Under the pieces are notes generated by a model, which was not told the origin of the DNA, made no database searches, and saw nothing but the letters and a program-made list of their open reading frames with translations. 64,000 bases of DNA from CAZNEZ01 sp964572475. Its GTDB lineage: Bacteria > Bacillota > Clostridia > Lachnospirales > Lachnospiraceae. Both the position numbers and the translations under genes were made by a program. This document shows, in pieces, positions 34,726 to 43,840 of the stretch. The stretch is from assembly GCA_964572475.1 (NCBI GenBank), contig CAZNEZ010000004.1:21655-85654 (forward strand). Direction: 5' to 3'. Each line of letters starts with the position of its first letter. Position 1 is the stretch's first letter.

Positions 34726-35508
34726 ATGGTTTTATTAGCAGAAATAGCAATATATTTGATTATATTTATGTTTGGAGCGACAATAGCAAGTTTTATAAAC
34801 GTAGTTATTTATAGGGTACCTAAGAAGATATCGGTAGTTACGGGTGCTGGTGGCAGGTCATTTTGCCCAAGTTGTGGTAAGACATTAAAGCCATATCATC
34901 TTGTACCAATATTTAGTTACATATTTCTTGGTGGTAAATGTGGTTTTTGCAAGAAACATATACCATTTAGATATACAGCGGTTGAAATTATAGGAGGAGC
35001 ATTGGCAGTAATAAGCGTAATTCGATATGGGTTTAGTATAAATTCTGTCGTCGTATTCGCTATTCTTAGTATTCTTGTTGCTATTTCTTATATAGACTAT
35101 GATACTATGAATATATATAACAGTATGCTTATAGCTTTAGCAATTCCTACAGTTATATGTGCGGTTATATTTCCACAAGTAGATATCATCTCCAGAATTA
35201 TAGGAGCATTTGCAATAAGTCTGCCCCTTTTTATTATTACAATGATTATTCCTGGAAGTTTTGGAGGAGGGGATATAAAACTGATGTTTGTAGGAGGATT
35301 TCTTCTGGGTTGGAAGATGGTACTAGTAGCAGGATTTATCGGAATAGTGCTTGGAGGGGTATATGGTATTTACTTAATGATAATTAAGAAGGAGGGTGGC
35401 AAAGCGCACATGGCTTTTGGACCATATCTGTCTATAGGAATAGGTACTGCATTACTGTATGGAGAAACTATATTCAACTGGTATTGGAATTTGCTTCTGC
35501 CACAATAA
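34726..35508 (+). CDS. pilD: type IV prepilin leader peptidase/N-methyltransferase
   Basis: A 260-residue polytopic membrane protease (A24 family) that cleaves prepilins after Gly and methylates the new N-terminus. The N-terminal ASFINVVIYRVP and the zinc-type cysteines (CPSCGKTL, CGFCKKH) mark the bifunctional form. Catalytic aspartates lie in ISYIDYDTMNIYN and GGGDIKLMFVGG. About eight membrane spans. First gene of the pilus locus with its own promoter. Confidence 0.95.
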   Translation: MVLLAEIAIYLIIFMFGATIASFINVVIYRVPKKISVVTGAGGRSFCPSCGKTLKPYHLVPIFSYIFLGGKCGFCKKHIPFRYTAVEIIGGALAVISVIRYGFSINSVVVFAILSILVAISYIDYDTMNIYNSMLIALAIPTVICAVIFPQVDIISRIIGAFAISLPLFIITMIIPGSFGGGDIKLMFVGGFLLGWKMVLVAGFIGIVLGGVYGIYLMIIKKEGGKAHMAFGPYLSIGIGTALLYGETIFNWYWNLLLPQ

Positions 35509-35545
35509 AATTATAGAAAAATGATTGTCGTAACATATAAAATTA

Positions 35546-35574
35546 TTGACAAATCTGTATTATAAAGATATAAT
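35546..35574 (+). promoter_or_regulatory. perfect consensus promoter of the major pilin
   Basis: TTGACA (35546-35551), exactly 17 nt, TATAAT (35569-35574). Together with the GGGCGG-like SD near 35600 it suggests high expression. Confidence 0.85.
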
Positions 35575-35614
35575 TAATATTATCTAAAAATTAAATCGAA
35601 GGGCGGAAACGAAA

Positions 35615-36064
35615 ATGAAGAAATTCAAAGAATTAAGAAAAGAACAAAAGGGTTTTACACTTATTGAGGTAATTGTTGTATTAGTAATCATTGCTATTAT
35701 GGCAGCATTATTGATTCCATCATTAGCAGGATACATAGACAAGGCAAAGTCAGATACAATGAAGTCAGACGCAAGTGCTTGTGTGAAGGCAGCGCAGACA
35801 ATTGGCTCAGAAGTATACTTACAGGATAAGTCGGTAGTAGGAAAAGTTACAATTACATCTTTAACAAAAGAAGAAGAACTGAATAAGATTCTAGGAGCTG
35901 TTCAAGAGTTAGCAGAAGTAAAGGGAAAAGTATCAGGACTTACATATGATACAAAAAATGGTAAAGTTACTGCGCTTACATATACGAATAATGGCAAGAG
36001 CATTTCATACAAAGTAGATACAGGATATGGTGAAGTTGAAGAAGAAACTACAACAAAAAAATAA
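35615..36064 (+). CDS. type IV pilin, probable major subunit
   Basis: A 149-residue prepilin with class III signal: a short basic leader ending KEQKG, then FTLIEVIVVLVIIAIMAALL with the conserved Glu5. After the helical spine (GYIDKAKSDTMKSDASACVKAAQT broken over the core) comes a small Thr/Lys/Gly-rich head. The C-terminus is EEETTTKK, without the disulfide loop of Gram-negative pilins. It has its own consensus promoter and a terminator before pilC, as expected for the most abundant subunit. Cleaved by the prepilin peptidase encoded just upstream. Confidence 0.92.
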   Translation: MKKFKELRKEQKGFTLIEVIVVLVIIAIMAALLIPSLAGYIDKAKSDTMKSDASACVKAAQTIGSEVYLQDKSVVGKVTITSLTKEEELNKILGAVQELAEVKGKVSGLTYDTKNGKVTALTYTNNGKSISYKVDTGYGEVEEETTTKK

Positions 36065-36083
36065 CAAAATAATCAAATAATCT

Positions 36084-36129
36084 AAAAGCATTCGATAGCT
36101 TATGACGGAATAAGAATCGAATGCTTTTT
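36084..36129 (+). terminator. terminator behind the pilin gene
   Basis: AAAAGCATTCGAT (36084-36096) pairs with ATCGAATGCTTTT (36116-36128), followed by T. It separates the pilin transcript from pilC and would let pilin be made in excess. Confidence 0.85.
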
Positions 36130-36155
36130 AAGAATTATGAACAGGGAGGCAGAGG

Positions 36156-37349
36156 ATGCCAATTTTTAACTATAAGGCAACTAATATGTCTGGTAAAACC
36201 ATACATGGAACTATGGAATCTGCCAGTAAAGAAACTCTTAAGAATGCCTTAAAAGAGCAAAAGTTATATCTTTTTGAAAGTCGTGAAATTCAAAAGAAAA
36301 GTAATCGAAAGAGTTTAAAAGCTGATGAATTATCAGAGTTTAGCAGACAAATAGGATCAATGCTTGATGCAGGAGTATCGTTGGTTCAGGCAATGGCGAT
36401 TTTACTTGAAAGACAGCTATCAAAGAGACTTAAAGATGTTTTTTCAGATCTTAATATACAGATAAGACAAGGTATTCCGCTGTCAGTTGCTATGGAGAAG
36501 CAGGGTAATGCATTTCCAGAGTTAATGATTAATATGTACAAGGCGGGGGAAGAGAGTGGTACACTTGATAAGACTGCTACTAGAATGGCAGAACACTATG
36601 ACAAGGAATATAAGCTCAATCAGGATATAAAGGGAGCCACAACTTATCCTATAATTTTATTATGCCTAACGGTTGGCATACTGGTTCTTATATTCACAGT
36701 AATATTACCGCAGTTTATGACTTTATTTGAAGACATGGAACTACCAATGTCTACTCAGATAGTTATTGGAATAAGTGATATTTTAACACAACATTTTGTT
36801 ATTATTATATGTATAGTGATTATTGCGGTGTTGGGAATTAGGATGCTGCTCAAACAGCCACATATTGCTATAGCAGTTGATAAGATAAAACTTAAGTTGC
36901 CTAAGATAGGATATTTGCTATCCATAATATATACAGCCAGATTTGCAAGGACCTTGTCATCCTTATATTCTAGTGGAATGTCAATATCGGATTCATTGGC
37001 AGTTTCACAGGGAACTATTGGCAATAAATATATTTCATCACAATTTGGTGATTTGATTAGAAGGGTACGCTCTGGTATAAGACTGTCAGATGCACTTGCA
37101 CAGGTAGATGGATTTGACACAAAGCTGGCATCTACAGTGCTTGTAGGAGAAGAGACAGGAAAGCTCGACAGCCTTTTGGTATCAGTGGCAGATTCATTTG
37201 AATATGAATCAAATGCAGCGGTAAAGAGTCTTGTAACCTTTATAGAGCCAGTTATGATTGTCATTATGGCTGCTCTTATTGGATTTGTAATGATTTCTGT
37301 TATGCAGCCAATATATGCTTTATATGGCAATGTTAGCAATTCATACTAG
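36156..37349 (+). CDS. pilC: type IV pilus inner-membrane platform protein
   Basis: GspF/PilC family, 397 residues, with three membrane spans and two cytoplasmic helical domains related by internal duplication: SEFSRQIGSMLDAGVSLVQA in the first and ARFARTLSSLYSSGMSISDS in the second. PilC is the platform on which the assembly ATPase works. GGGAGG lies upstream of ATG 36156. Full length. Confidence 0.95.
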   Translation: MPIFNYKATNMSGKTIHGTMESASKETLKNALKEQKLYLFESREIQKKSNRKSLKADELSEFSRQIGSMLDAGVSLVQAMAILLERQLSKRLKDVFSDLNIQIRQGIPLSVAMEKQGNAFPELMINMYKAGEESGTLDKTATRMAEHYDKEYKLNQDIKGATTYPIILLCLTVGILVLIFTVILPQFMTLFEDMELPMSTQIVIGISDILTQHFVIIICIVIIAVLGIRMLLKQPHIAIAVDKIKLKLPKIGYLLSIIYTARFARTLSSLYSSGMSISDSLAVSQGTIGNKYISSQFGDLIRRVRSGIRLSDALAQVDGFDTKLASTVLVGEETGKLDSLLVSVADSFEYESNAAVKSLVTFIEPVMIVIMAALIGFVMISVMQPIYALYGNVSNSY

Positions 37350-37399
37350 AATAAAGCATTTGTAAGTATGAAAGATAAATATTATGCTCACAGGTTTGT

Positions 37400-37447
37400 G
37401 CTACGAAAAATCTGTGTTAATATATATTTTTAAAAAATGGTCGTAGC
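37400..37447 (+). promoter_or_regulatory. inverted repeat flanking the pilM-pilN leader
   Basis: GCTACGA (37400-37406) and TCGTAGC (37441-37447) are perfectly complementary with a 34-nt A/T-rich loop. The 3' arm ends directly before the ATGGAGG ribosome site of the pilM-N fusion. It may modulate translation, or be an operator. Confidence 0.4.
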
Positions 37448-37459
37448 ATGGAGGCAAAT

Positions 37460-38956
37460 ATGATTACATCAATAAGTATTTCAAATGAGTATGTACGAAT
37501 CGTTCTTGGAACAGCTAGTTCAAGCAAGGTTAAGATAAAAAAGCAGATAACTATTAAGCTTCCAGAAGGAGTTATGATTAATGGAGTTATCACAGATGAG
37601 TCTCTACTTAAGCGTGAACTTAATTCAGCGTGGGAGAATCATCATCTGCCTAGAAAATACGTTAGACTGGTTGTAGATGGAAGTACAGTATTTAGTAAAA
37701 AGATAGAGGTGCCAAGGACTAATGAACAGAAAACACTTGCTATTATAAAAGAAGAATTTAGTGATATTGAGGGATATGAGGACCTTATATATGATTATTC
37801 TATAATTCAGAATAAGAATAAAAATAGCGGTAGAACGGTTCTTGCCTGCGCTATGGAAAAATCAAATATTGAAGCATATCTTAATATATTTAAGAGTATT
37901 AAAGTAGGTATATCATCTATAGGATATGCACTTGATAGTCAGAAAAAGATGTCGGCTATAATAAAGACTGTACGTCAATCTACATACATACTTTCGATTC
38001 TTGACTCAAATAGTATTGTTGTCTATCTATACAGAAAAGGAGTATATACTATTCATAATAGATCAAGGATTATGGAGAATAGGGGAACTACCGAGTCTGC
38101 TCAGGAGATTAGTAGAATTATATCATCTATGATACAGTTCAATAAATCAGAAAAGACAGGAGATGAGATAACAGATATTTACTTTGCGGGCGTTGCGGAT
38201 AATGAAGAAAAACTTTGCGATATAATTTATGATAATGTTGGGATTAAAACAAAAGTAATACCAGATGTTAAAGAAGTATCTTTTGCAGAATATAGAGAAG
38301 CGTCTGGACAAAGATTATCACAATACTATTATGCGATTGCTAATCTGATTAAAAGTGACAAAGAGGTCAATTTCCTTACAAGAGCTAAGGAGAATATTGA
38401 CTTAAGAAACAGAGTTACATATTTGATTTATTCAGGAGTAGCGATTGCTTGTGTGACGGCTATTACTATGATTGGATATCTTTATCTGGATGGAAGAAAT
38501 ACAAGGATTCAGAATGAGATAAATAAAGCTGACATAGAACTTATGGATCCATCTATGATGGAACAGGAAAGCATAAGAGATAATTATGCATATATGAATA
38601 ATAGTTTAAAAACGGAAATAGCAAATATCGAAAATGTCAAAAATCTGGTTGAAACTTATCCAGAGCTTAATCTTAATTTGTTTACCAATATATCTAAGGC
38701 AGCGGGACAAAAGGTAGATATTATCAGCTATGATTATTCAAGCGTTACAGATGCATTTACATTAGAATGTTCTGCAAGGGATAATACTTCTATTCCGGAA
38801 TTTATTAGAAACCTTCAAAATACCAATTTATTTTTGATTGTAGATTACAATTCATATGCATTAGTTGATGAAGATTATAGATTTACTGTAAACTGTGTAC
38901 TAAAAATACCAGAGGTTAAGGAAGATGTTACCTTTGCTGATGAGAAGGAGGAGTAG
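37460..38956 (+). CDS. PilM-PilN fusion protein of the type IV pilus alignment complex
   Basis: A 498-residue protein. Residues 1-315 have the actin-like PilM fold (SISISNEYVRIVLGTASSS, LVVDGSTVFSKKIEVPR, ISRIISSMIQF). A PilN part follows: NFLTRAKENIDLRNRV at the junction, a membrane helix (YLIYSGVAIACVTAITMIGY), then an extracytoplasmic coiled-coil and small domain. In most bacteria these are separate proteins that bind each other through a PilN N-terminal peptide; here they are one chain. ATG 37460 follows ATGGAGG. The PilO-like gene begins three bases after its stop. Confidence 0.82.
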   Translation: MITSISISNEYVRIVLGTASSSKVKIKKQITIKLPEGVMINGVITDESLLKRELNSAWENHHLPRKYVRLVVDGSTVFSKKIEVPRTNEQKTLAIIKEEFSDIEGYEDLIYDYSIIQNKNKNSGRTVLACAMEKSNIEAYLNIFKSIKVGISSIGYALDSQKKMSAIIKTVRQSTYILSILDSNSIVVYLYRKGVYTIHNRSRIMENRGTTESAQEISRIISSMIQFNKSEKTGDEITDIYFAGVADNEEKLCDIIYDNVGIKTKVIPDVKEVSFAEYREASGQRLSQYYYAIANLIKSDKEVNFLTRAKENIDLRNRVTYLIYSGVAIACVTAITMIGYLYLDGRNTRIQNEINKADIELMDPSMMEQESIRDNYAYMNNSLKTEIANIENVKNLVETYPELNLNLFTNISKAAGQKVDIISYDYSSVTDAFTLECSARDNTSIPEFIRNLQNTNLFLIVDYNSYALVDEDYRFTVNCVLKIPEVKEDVTFADEKEE

Positions 38957-38959
38957 GCT

Positions 38960-39562
38960 ATGAAGAAAAAAACAGACCCAAGACAGGTTATTATGTTGAT
39001 TATAGTGCTTTCGGTATTAGCATTAGCATTGGCATATAGATTTATAGCAATTCCACTTCTTGATGAGCATGATGAGCTAGCGGATAAATTATCAATGAAG
39101 CAGGATGAGGTAGTATCAAGGTCGACAATTCAACTTGATGTTAAACATTTACAAGACAGTTATACAGATTTAAATACTACATATGATGAGTTAACATCTT
39201 ATTTCTATTCATATATGACAAAGGATGCTGTTGATGATATGGTTGTTGCCAAGCTAAAAGAATATGAGCTTAAAGTTCATTCATTTGTGTTTCAGGATAT
39301 AAGAACACAAAAGGAGATAATATCCAGTGAGTCAGCTGAAAATGGCATAATTGATGTGAATAAAGTAACTGGTTCAGACAACTTATATATATATACATTA
39401 GGATTACAGATTGACGGAAACTATGATAATGCTATTAAATATCTGGATTATATTAATCAAAAATCAGGCATTACGGCATCGATTTTTCAGATGAACAGTT
39501 CAGAAAAGACATTTTCATTAAATATTGAAATCTACATGTACAATGACAAGGTGGCGAAATAG
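38960..39562 (+). CDS. PilO-like pilus alignment protein
   Basis: A 200-residue bitopic protein with a short basic N-terminus, membrane helix (VIMLIIVLSVLALALAYRFI), a coiled coil (HDELADKLSMKQDEV...) and a C-terminal ferredoxin-like domain (LGLQIDGNYDNAIKYLDYIN). This is the PilO plan, and its place directly after PilN supports it. Spacing of three bases from the fusion gene indicates coupling. Confidence 0.8.
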   Translation: MKKKTDPRQVIMLIIVLSVLALALAYRFIAIPLLDEHDELADKLSMKQDEVVSRSTIQLDVKHLQDSYTDLNTTYDELTSYFYSYMTKDAVDDMVVAKLKEYELKVHSFVFQDIRTQKEIISSESAENGIIDVNKVTGSDNLYIYTLGLQIDGNYDNAIKYLDYINQKSGITASIFQMNSSEKTFSLNIEIYMYNDKVAK

Positions 39563-39564
39563 GT

Positions 39565-39903
39565 TTGAAGAGAATTATTAAAGCATTAAAGAATCAAAAT
39601 GGAATGACTTTATCAGAGACAATTATAGCTGTTGCTATCATAGCTGTTGCCTCTCTAATTTTAGTGACTGGAATTTCGGCTGCTGGAATTATGATAATTA
39701 GAGGTTATGATGCTAAAAATGCTGGTAATAGATTATCTACAAAAACCGAAAATGCTATAAATGAATTAGAAACTGATGAGGATACCCAAAAAAGTGAAAA
39801 AACGTCAATTACAGTAAATGGAGAAACTGTATATGGTTATTATTACACTGTTACAGATAGTGAAAGTGGATATAAATATAAGACGTTTGTTCCAGAAAGT
39901 TAG
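39565..39903 (+). CDS. minor pilin, PilV-like
   Basis: A 112-residue protein with a class III signal: basic leader ending NQNG, then MTLSETIIAVAIIAVASLILV with Glu5. The first mature residue is Met. The short head is Lys/Glu/Thr-rich. The start is TTG at 39565, two bases after the PilO stop. Minor pilins usually prime fibre assembly. Confidence 0.8.
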   Translation: MKRIIKALKNQNGMTLSETIIAVAIIAVASLILVTGISAAGIMIIRGYDAKNAGNRLSTKTENAINELETDEDTQKSEKTSITVNGETVYGYYYTVTDSESGYKYKTFVPES

Positions 39904-39910
39904 AGGCACT

Positions 39911-40468
39911 ATGAAGAATGATGAAAAAGGTTTTACATTAGTTGAAGTCATAGTTGCATTTGGACTTTTTTTAATGGTAGTAGCTATATCAGGTTCTATT
40001 ATGCTTTTTACTGCTAATGTATCTTTTAGAAATGCAAAGATTAACAGTGCTCAACAACTTGGAGAAGCAGTATATTCTTCAATTAGCAATGAACTTAAAT
40101 ATGCAAAACAGCTTGAAGTAAAAAAGTCAGAAACTTTAGTAAATACATTAAAATATTCAAAAGGGCTTGCAATAGCTGGAGGTAAGATTCTACATAGAAA
40201 AACTATAACCAATACATTTGAAAGCTTATATGCAGATGATTTTTATGATTCAGATACTATAGATATCATAATTAAAGCAAATGATGAATATTTAAAAAAA
40301 GGTATGATGGAATTAACAGTTAGGGTATATGACAAAAAAGGTGATTTTTTGTATGAGACAGGAAAAGTTATAACAATTGATAATGTTGCTGCAAAACTTG
40401 CTGGAACTGAATATGAGATAGATAGTACAACAGAGGAGCTTGTGAATCCTCTTATTAGCTACCAATAA
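39911..40468 (+). CDS. minor pilin, PilW/PulJ-like
   Basis: A 185-residue prepilin: short leader MKNDEKG, then FTLVEVIVAFGLFLMVVAIS with Glu5. The larger head (about 150 residues) fits the PilW/PulJ class. ATG 39911 follows AGAGG; an open frame upstream to 39818 overlaps the previous gene and is not needed. Seven bases separate it from the PilV-like gene. Confidence 0.85.
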   Translation: MKNDEKGFTLVEVIVAFGLFLMVVAISGSIMLFTANVSFRNAKINSAQQLGEAVYSSISNELKYAKQLEVKKSETLVNTLKYSKGLAIAGGKILHRKTITNTFESLYADDFYDSDTIDIIIKANDEYLKKGMMELTVRVYDKKGDFLYETGKVITIDNVAAKLAGTEYEIDSTTEELVNPLISYQ

Positions 40469-40503
40469 TATTATTATAATATAATGTAAAGGATGTGGAT
40501 TAA

Positions 40504-42183
40504 GTGAAAAGTGTACCAATTGGTGAAGTATTAAAAGAATACGGATATATTAGCGAAGAGCAGTTAAATAAGGCACTTCAGATACAAAAGTCAGATGGAA
40601 AAAGAAGAATAGGAACTGTTCTTGTTGACCTTGGATATATTACTGAAACACAGGTATTGCAGGCACTAGGCAAAAAATTGGGATTTGAGTATGTTGAAAT
40701 TAACAATATTAAGATAAATATTGCAGCCGTATCCAAAATACCTAAGCCAATAGCTATAAAGTATAATGCAATAGCTATTGGGGAGAACAATGGAAGATTA
40801 GCTGTTGTTATGAGCGATCCACTTAATTTCTATGCACAGGAAGATATTAAGCAGATAACAGGATTACAGATTGAAGTGCTACTTTCTGAGACAGATAAGA
40901 TTGCAATGGTTATAGAGAAGAGTTATTCAGAAGTTCTAGCAAAGGAAGCAACAAAGCTTGCGAATACTTCTGCTCAAAAGGAAGAAAATGAAATAGTTAA
41001 GGTTGCAGATAAGTTTGATGGTGAAGATGATGTACCAGTTATTAAACTGATTAACAGTCTGTTAATCAGAGGATATAGTTCAAACGTATCAGATATACAT
41101 ATTGAACCATTTAAAGAAAAAACAGTTGTAAGAATGAGAATTGATGGAGTCATTGTTGAATATGTTACACTCTCTAAACAACTTCAGGCACCATTAATTG
41201 CAAGAATTAAGATTATGTCTAACATGGATATTGCTGAAAAAAGAACTCCACAGGATGGGCATTTTAAGACAACAATAGATGGCTTTGAAATGAATATTCG
41301 TGTATCTATATTGCCTACTGTTCATGGTGAAAAGGCGGTTCTGCGTTTTCTAGCATCAGAATCTGTAGTTGATAATGCAGGGCAATTTGGAATGGGTGAC
41401 TATGAATATGAAAAAATCAAAAAAATGCTTAACTCTCCAAATGGAATAATATATATTACAGGACCAACAGGTTCTGGTAAGACAACCACTCTTTATATGA
41501 TGATGGACGAACTTTCTAAGAGGAATGTTAATATTTCAACAATTGAAGATCCAGTAGAACGTCATCTTGACAGGATTAATCAAACACAGGTAAATAATGC
41601 AGCAGGAATGACATTTGAAGTAGGACTCAGAGCACTTCTTAGACAGGACCCTGATATTATAATGGTAGGAGAGACTCGTGATGGTGAAACTGCGTCTATA
41701 TCAGTCAGGGCTGCAATTACAGGACATCTTGTATTGTCAACACTTCATACAAATGATGCTCTTTCTTCTATTGTACGTCTTAGCGATATGGGTGTTCAGG
41801 ACTATCTTATTGCCAATTCACTAGTTGGACTTGTGGCGCAAAGACTTATTAGAAAGGTTTGCCCAAATTGTGGATATGAATATGAACCAAGTGCTGAAGA
41901 AAGGCTTGTTGTTGGAGATGAGATTAAAACGGTTAGAAAAGGCAAAGGTTGCCATATGTGTAATAACACTGGATATAAAGGAAGAATGGCTATTCATGAA
42001 ATAGTCTATATTGATAAGACCATTAGAAAAATGATTTCTACAAGAGCAGAAATGGATGATATCCTGATGTATGCAAAGAAAACACAGAAATTTAAGACCT
42101 TAAAAGATAGCGCACAGAAGCTTGTTGAACAAGGCATAACTAGTGTTGAAGAAATGTTGAAGATTACTTATTATAGTGATTAA
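40504..42183 (+). CDS. pilB: type IV pilus assembly ATPase
   Basis: GspE/PilB hexameric ATPase, 559 residues. N-terminal MshEN-like domain (IGEVLKEYGYISEEQLNKAL), Walker A GPTGSGKTTTLY, Asp box ISTIEDPVE, Walker B RQDPDIIMVGETRDGET, His box ITGHLVLSTLHTND, and the tetracysteine zinc site CPNCGYEY...CHMCNNTGYKGR that marks assembly (not retraction) ATPases. GTG start at 40504 after AAAGGATGTGG. No pilT homologue follows. Confidence 0.96.
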   Translation: MKSVPIGEVLKEYGYISEEQLNKALQIQKSDGKRRIGTVLVDLGYITETQVLQALGKKLGFEYVEINNIKINIAAVSKIPKPIAIKYNAIAIGENNGRLAVVMSDPLNFYAQEDIKQITGLQIEVLLSETDKIAMVIEKSYSEVLAKEATKLANTSAQKEENEIVKVADKFDGEDDVPVIKLINSLLIRGYSSNVSDIHIEPFKEKTVVRMRIDGVIVEYVTLSKQLQAPLIARIKIMSNMDIAEKRTPQDGHFKTTIDGFEMNIRVSILPTVHGEKAVLRFLASESVVDNAGQFGMGDYEYEKIKKMLNSPNGIIYITGPTGSGKTTTLYMMMDELSKRNVNISTIEDPVERHLDRINQTQVNNAAGMTFEVGLRALLRQDPDIIMVGETRDGETASISVRAAITGHLVLSTLHTNDALSSIVRLSDMGVQDYLIANSLVGLVAQRLIRKVCPNCGYEYEPSAEERLVVGDEIKTVRKGKGCHMCNNTGYKGRMAIHEIVYIDKTIRKMISTRAEMDDILMYAKKTQKFKTLKDSAQKLVEQGITSVEEMLKITYYSD

Positions 42184-42231
42184 TATATAGAGGTTATTTT
42201 GTATTATTTGATTATATTATAAAAGTAAGCA

Positions 42232-43605
42232 TTAGTTCTTATAGTATTCATCCAAGCTCCATGTAGAACTTTTTGAAGGGGTAGGGTCATCGCTTGTGAT
42301 TACTGAATCTTTTGCAAAGGTGAAGGATACATTCTGTGAGTGTATATATATGTATCCGTCTAAATGTAATGTTTGCTCTACTTCTAATTGATTAGATATA
42401 GCGATACCACCTTTAAAATAATCAGGAGTATTAATGTGTGTACATCCATTCTGAGTATCGGCCATAATATATACAGTTATGCCACTATCTACATGACGGA
42501 TGGTGATGTCTTTTGAACGCTTAAATGTAACGTATACGGTGCTAGAGGAAGCTCCAGGAGCAAGTTTAAAGTTTAAATCAACATTATCGCTATTGGTTGA
42601 ATAGACATAGTTATATTTACCTTCTTTAAGGTTTTCAATCTTATCTTTTAGAACTTTATCTGTTCCAGAATTGTCATCTGGAATATCGGTCTTAGGAATA
42701 CCACAGAAATATGAATTAGGAAGAATATCTTTATCAGAAGAGGGGAAATCAGGTTGCTTTTTAAATGCTACTGTAGATAGATTTTCACGTCCTCGTATTG
42801 TAAATCTGTTATTATTAAGGTCAGTGGAGGTAGCAATTGTAGAAGGACTAAGCACATTAAGTTTAAGTCTATCTTGATTATCCAGATTAATATCCTCCAT
42901 GCTGAGGTTAGTGTTATCCATAGTAACCATAAATGAGCCATATAAACGGGTATCGCCAAAATAAGTATATACATTACAGCCAGGGACATTAATCCTTAAG
43001 GTATTATTAAAGTTACTTGACTTCTTCAGATAAAAATCACAATTACTTAGATTCATGGTAGTATTAGAACTAATACCACTGGTAACATTCATATATACGC
43101 GGGCACGATGAGTTAAATCGCCAGGGTTTCCTCCACCGGCATTACCCCCAGAAGCAGATGTTAAAGTAAGATTGGCAGAAACATTTTCGGTGGTGCTGCC
43201 TTTTAAACCATCAGCAGAAACTGCAAGAATAGTGTAATCTGTATCAGATTCATCAGCTTTTTGCCAGGTCAAAGTTACATTACAATAGCCTAAATCGTTA
43301 TCATTATTATTTGCAGCATCAAAAAAATCTGATATAGTCTTAGTAAGTTCTCCAGAAGATTTGTCAGGAATTAAGTTACTACTAAGGATTTTGTCAGATG
43401 GTAAAGATGTTAAATCAGATATTACAAAATCAACTGCTGACTTGGCGGTATATGTAGCCTGACTCTTAGAGAGAGTAGTAAGTGCTCTTGTATGATAACG
43501 CTCGGACATTGAAAGTAATCCAGTAATTAGTACCAAAAGAATCGCAATGGTACTAATAGCCCAGACTATTGCAGAACCGTTTGTATCTTTTTTTAAATTT
43601 TGCAT
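42232..43605 (-). CDS. PilX-like/secreted structural protein on the opposite strand
   Basis: A 457-residue protein. Its N-terminus NGSAIVWAISTIAILLVLIT plus SMSERYHTRALTTLSKSQATY resembles PilX_N: a membrane helix without the classical Gly-Phe/Glu5 signal, followed by an amphipathic helix with an A/E-type repeat. The rest is rich in Asn/Ser/Asp/Thr with many short beta segments (MNLSNCDFYLKKSSNF, LNVPGCNVYTYFGD-like), suggestive of a beta-helix or adhesin. I use ATG 43605 after AGAGG. It is convergent with pilB and could be the tip-associated component of the pilus. Role inferred from context. Confidence 0.6.
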   Translation of the reverse strand: MQNLKKDTNGSAIVWAISTIAILLVLITGLLSMSERYHTRALTTLSKSQATYTAKSAVDFVISDLTSLPSDKILSSNLIPDKSSGELTKTISDFFDAANNNDNDLGYCNVTLTWQKADESDTDYTILAVSADGLKGSTTENVSANLTLTSASGGNAGGGNPGDLTHRARVYMNVTSGISSNTTMNLSNCDFYLKKSSNFNNTLRINVPGCNVYTYFGDTRLYGSFMVTMDNTNLSMEDINLDNQDRLKLNVLSPSTIATSTDLNNNRFTIRGRENLSTVAFKKQPDFPSSDKDILPNSYFCGIPKTDIPDDNSGTDKVLKDKIENLKEGKYNYVYSTNSDNVDLNFKLAPGASSSTVYVTFKRSKDITIRHVDSGITVYIMADTQNGCTHINTPDYFKGGIAISNQLEVEQTLHLDGYIYIHSQNVSFTFAKDSVITSDDPTPSKSSTWSLDEYYKN

Positions 43606-43756
43606 ATGTACCATCCTCTCTATTGTGATATAGGACTACAAGTATTTTATTACAGTTATCATCTAATAAAATCTATTTTACAATACATTTTGCTAAAATA
43701 CAATAAATATAAAAAATTACATGCCAGATAAAAAGCATTAATTAAAAAGATGAAGT

Positions 43757-43785
43757 TTGTATAAAGCAGGTATTTGATATATAAT
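43757..43785 (+). promoter_or_regulatory. promoter of the class A PBP gene
   Basis: TTGTAT (43757-43762), 17 nt, TATAAT (43780-43785); the ATG is 56 bp downstream. Confidence 0.65.
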
Positions 43786-43840
43786 AAACCTACCAATTTA
43801 CTAATAATATAATAGCAGAAATCGTAAGAGTACTTAAAAT

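Noticed and set aside
37380..37447. c-di-GMP riboswitch before the pilM-pilN fusion
   Set aside because: The short leader lacks the conserved core and receptor elements; only a simple inverted repeat is present.
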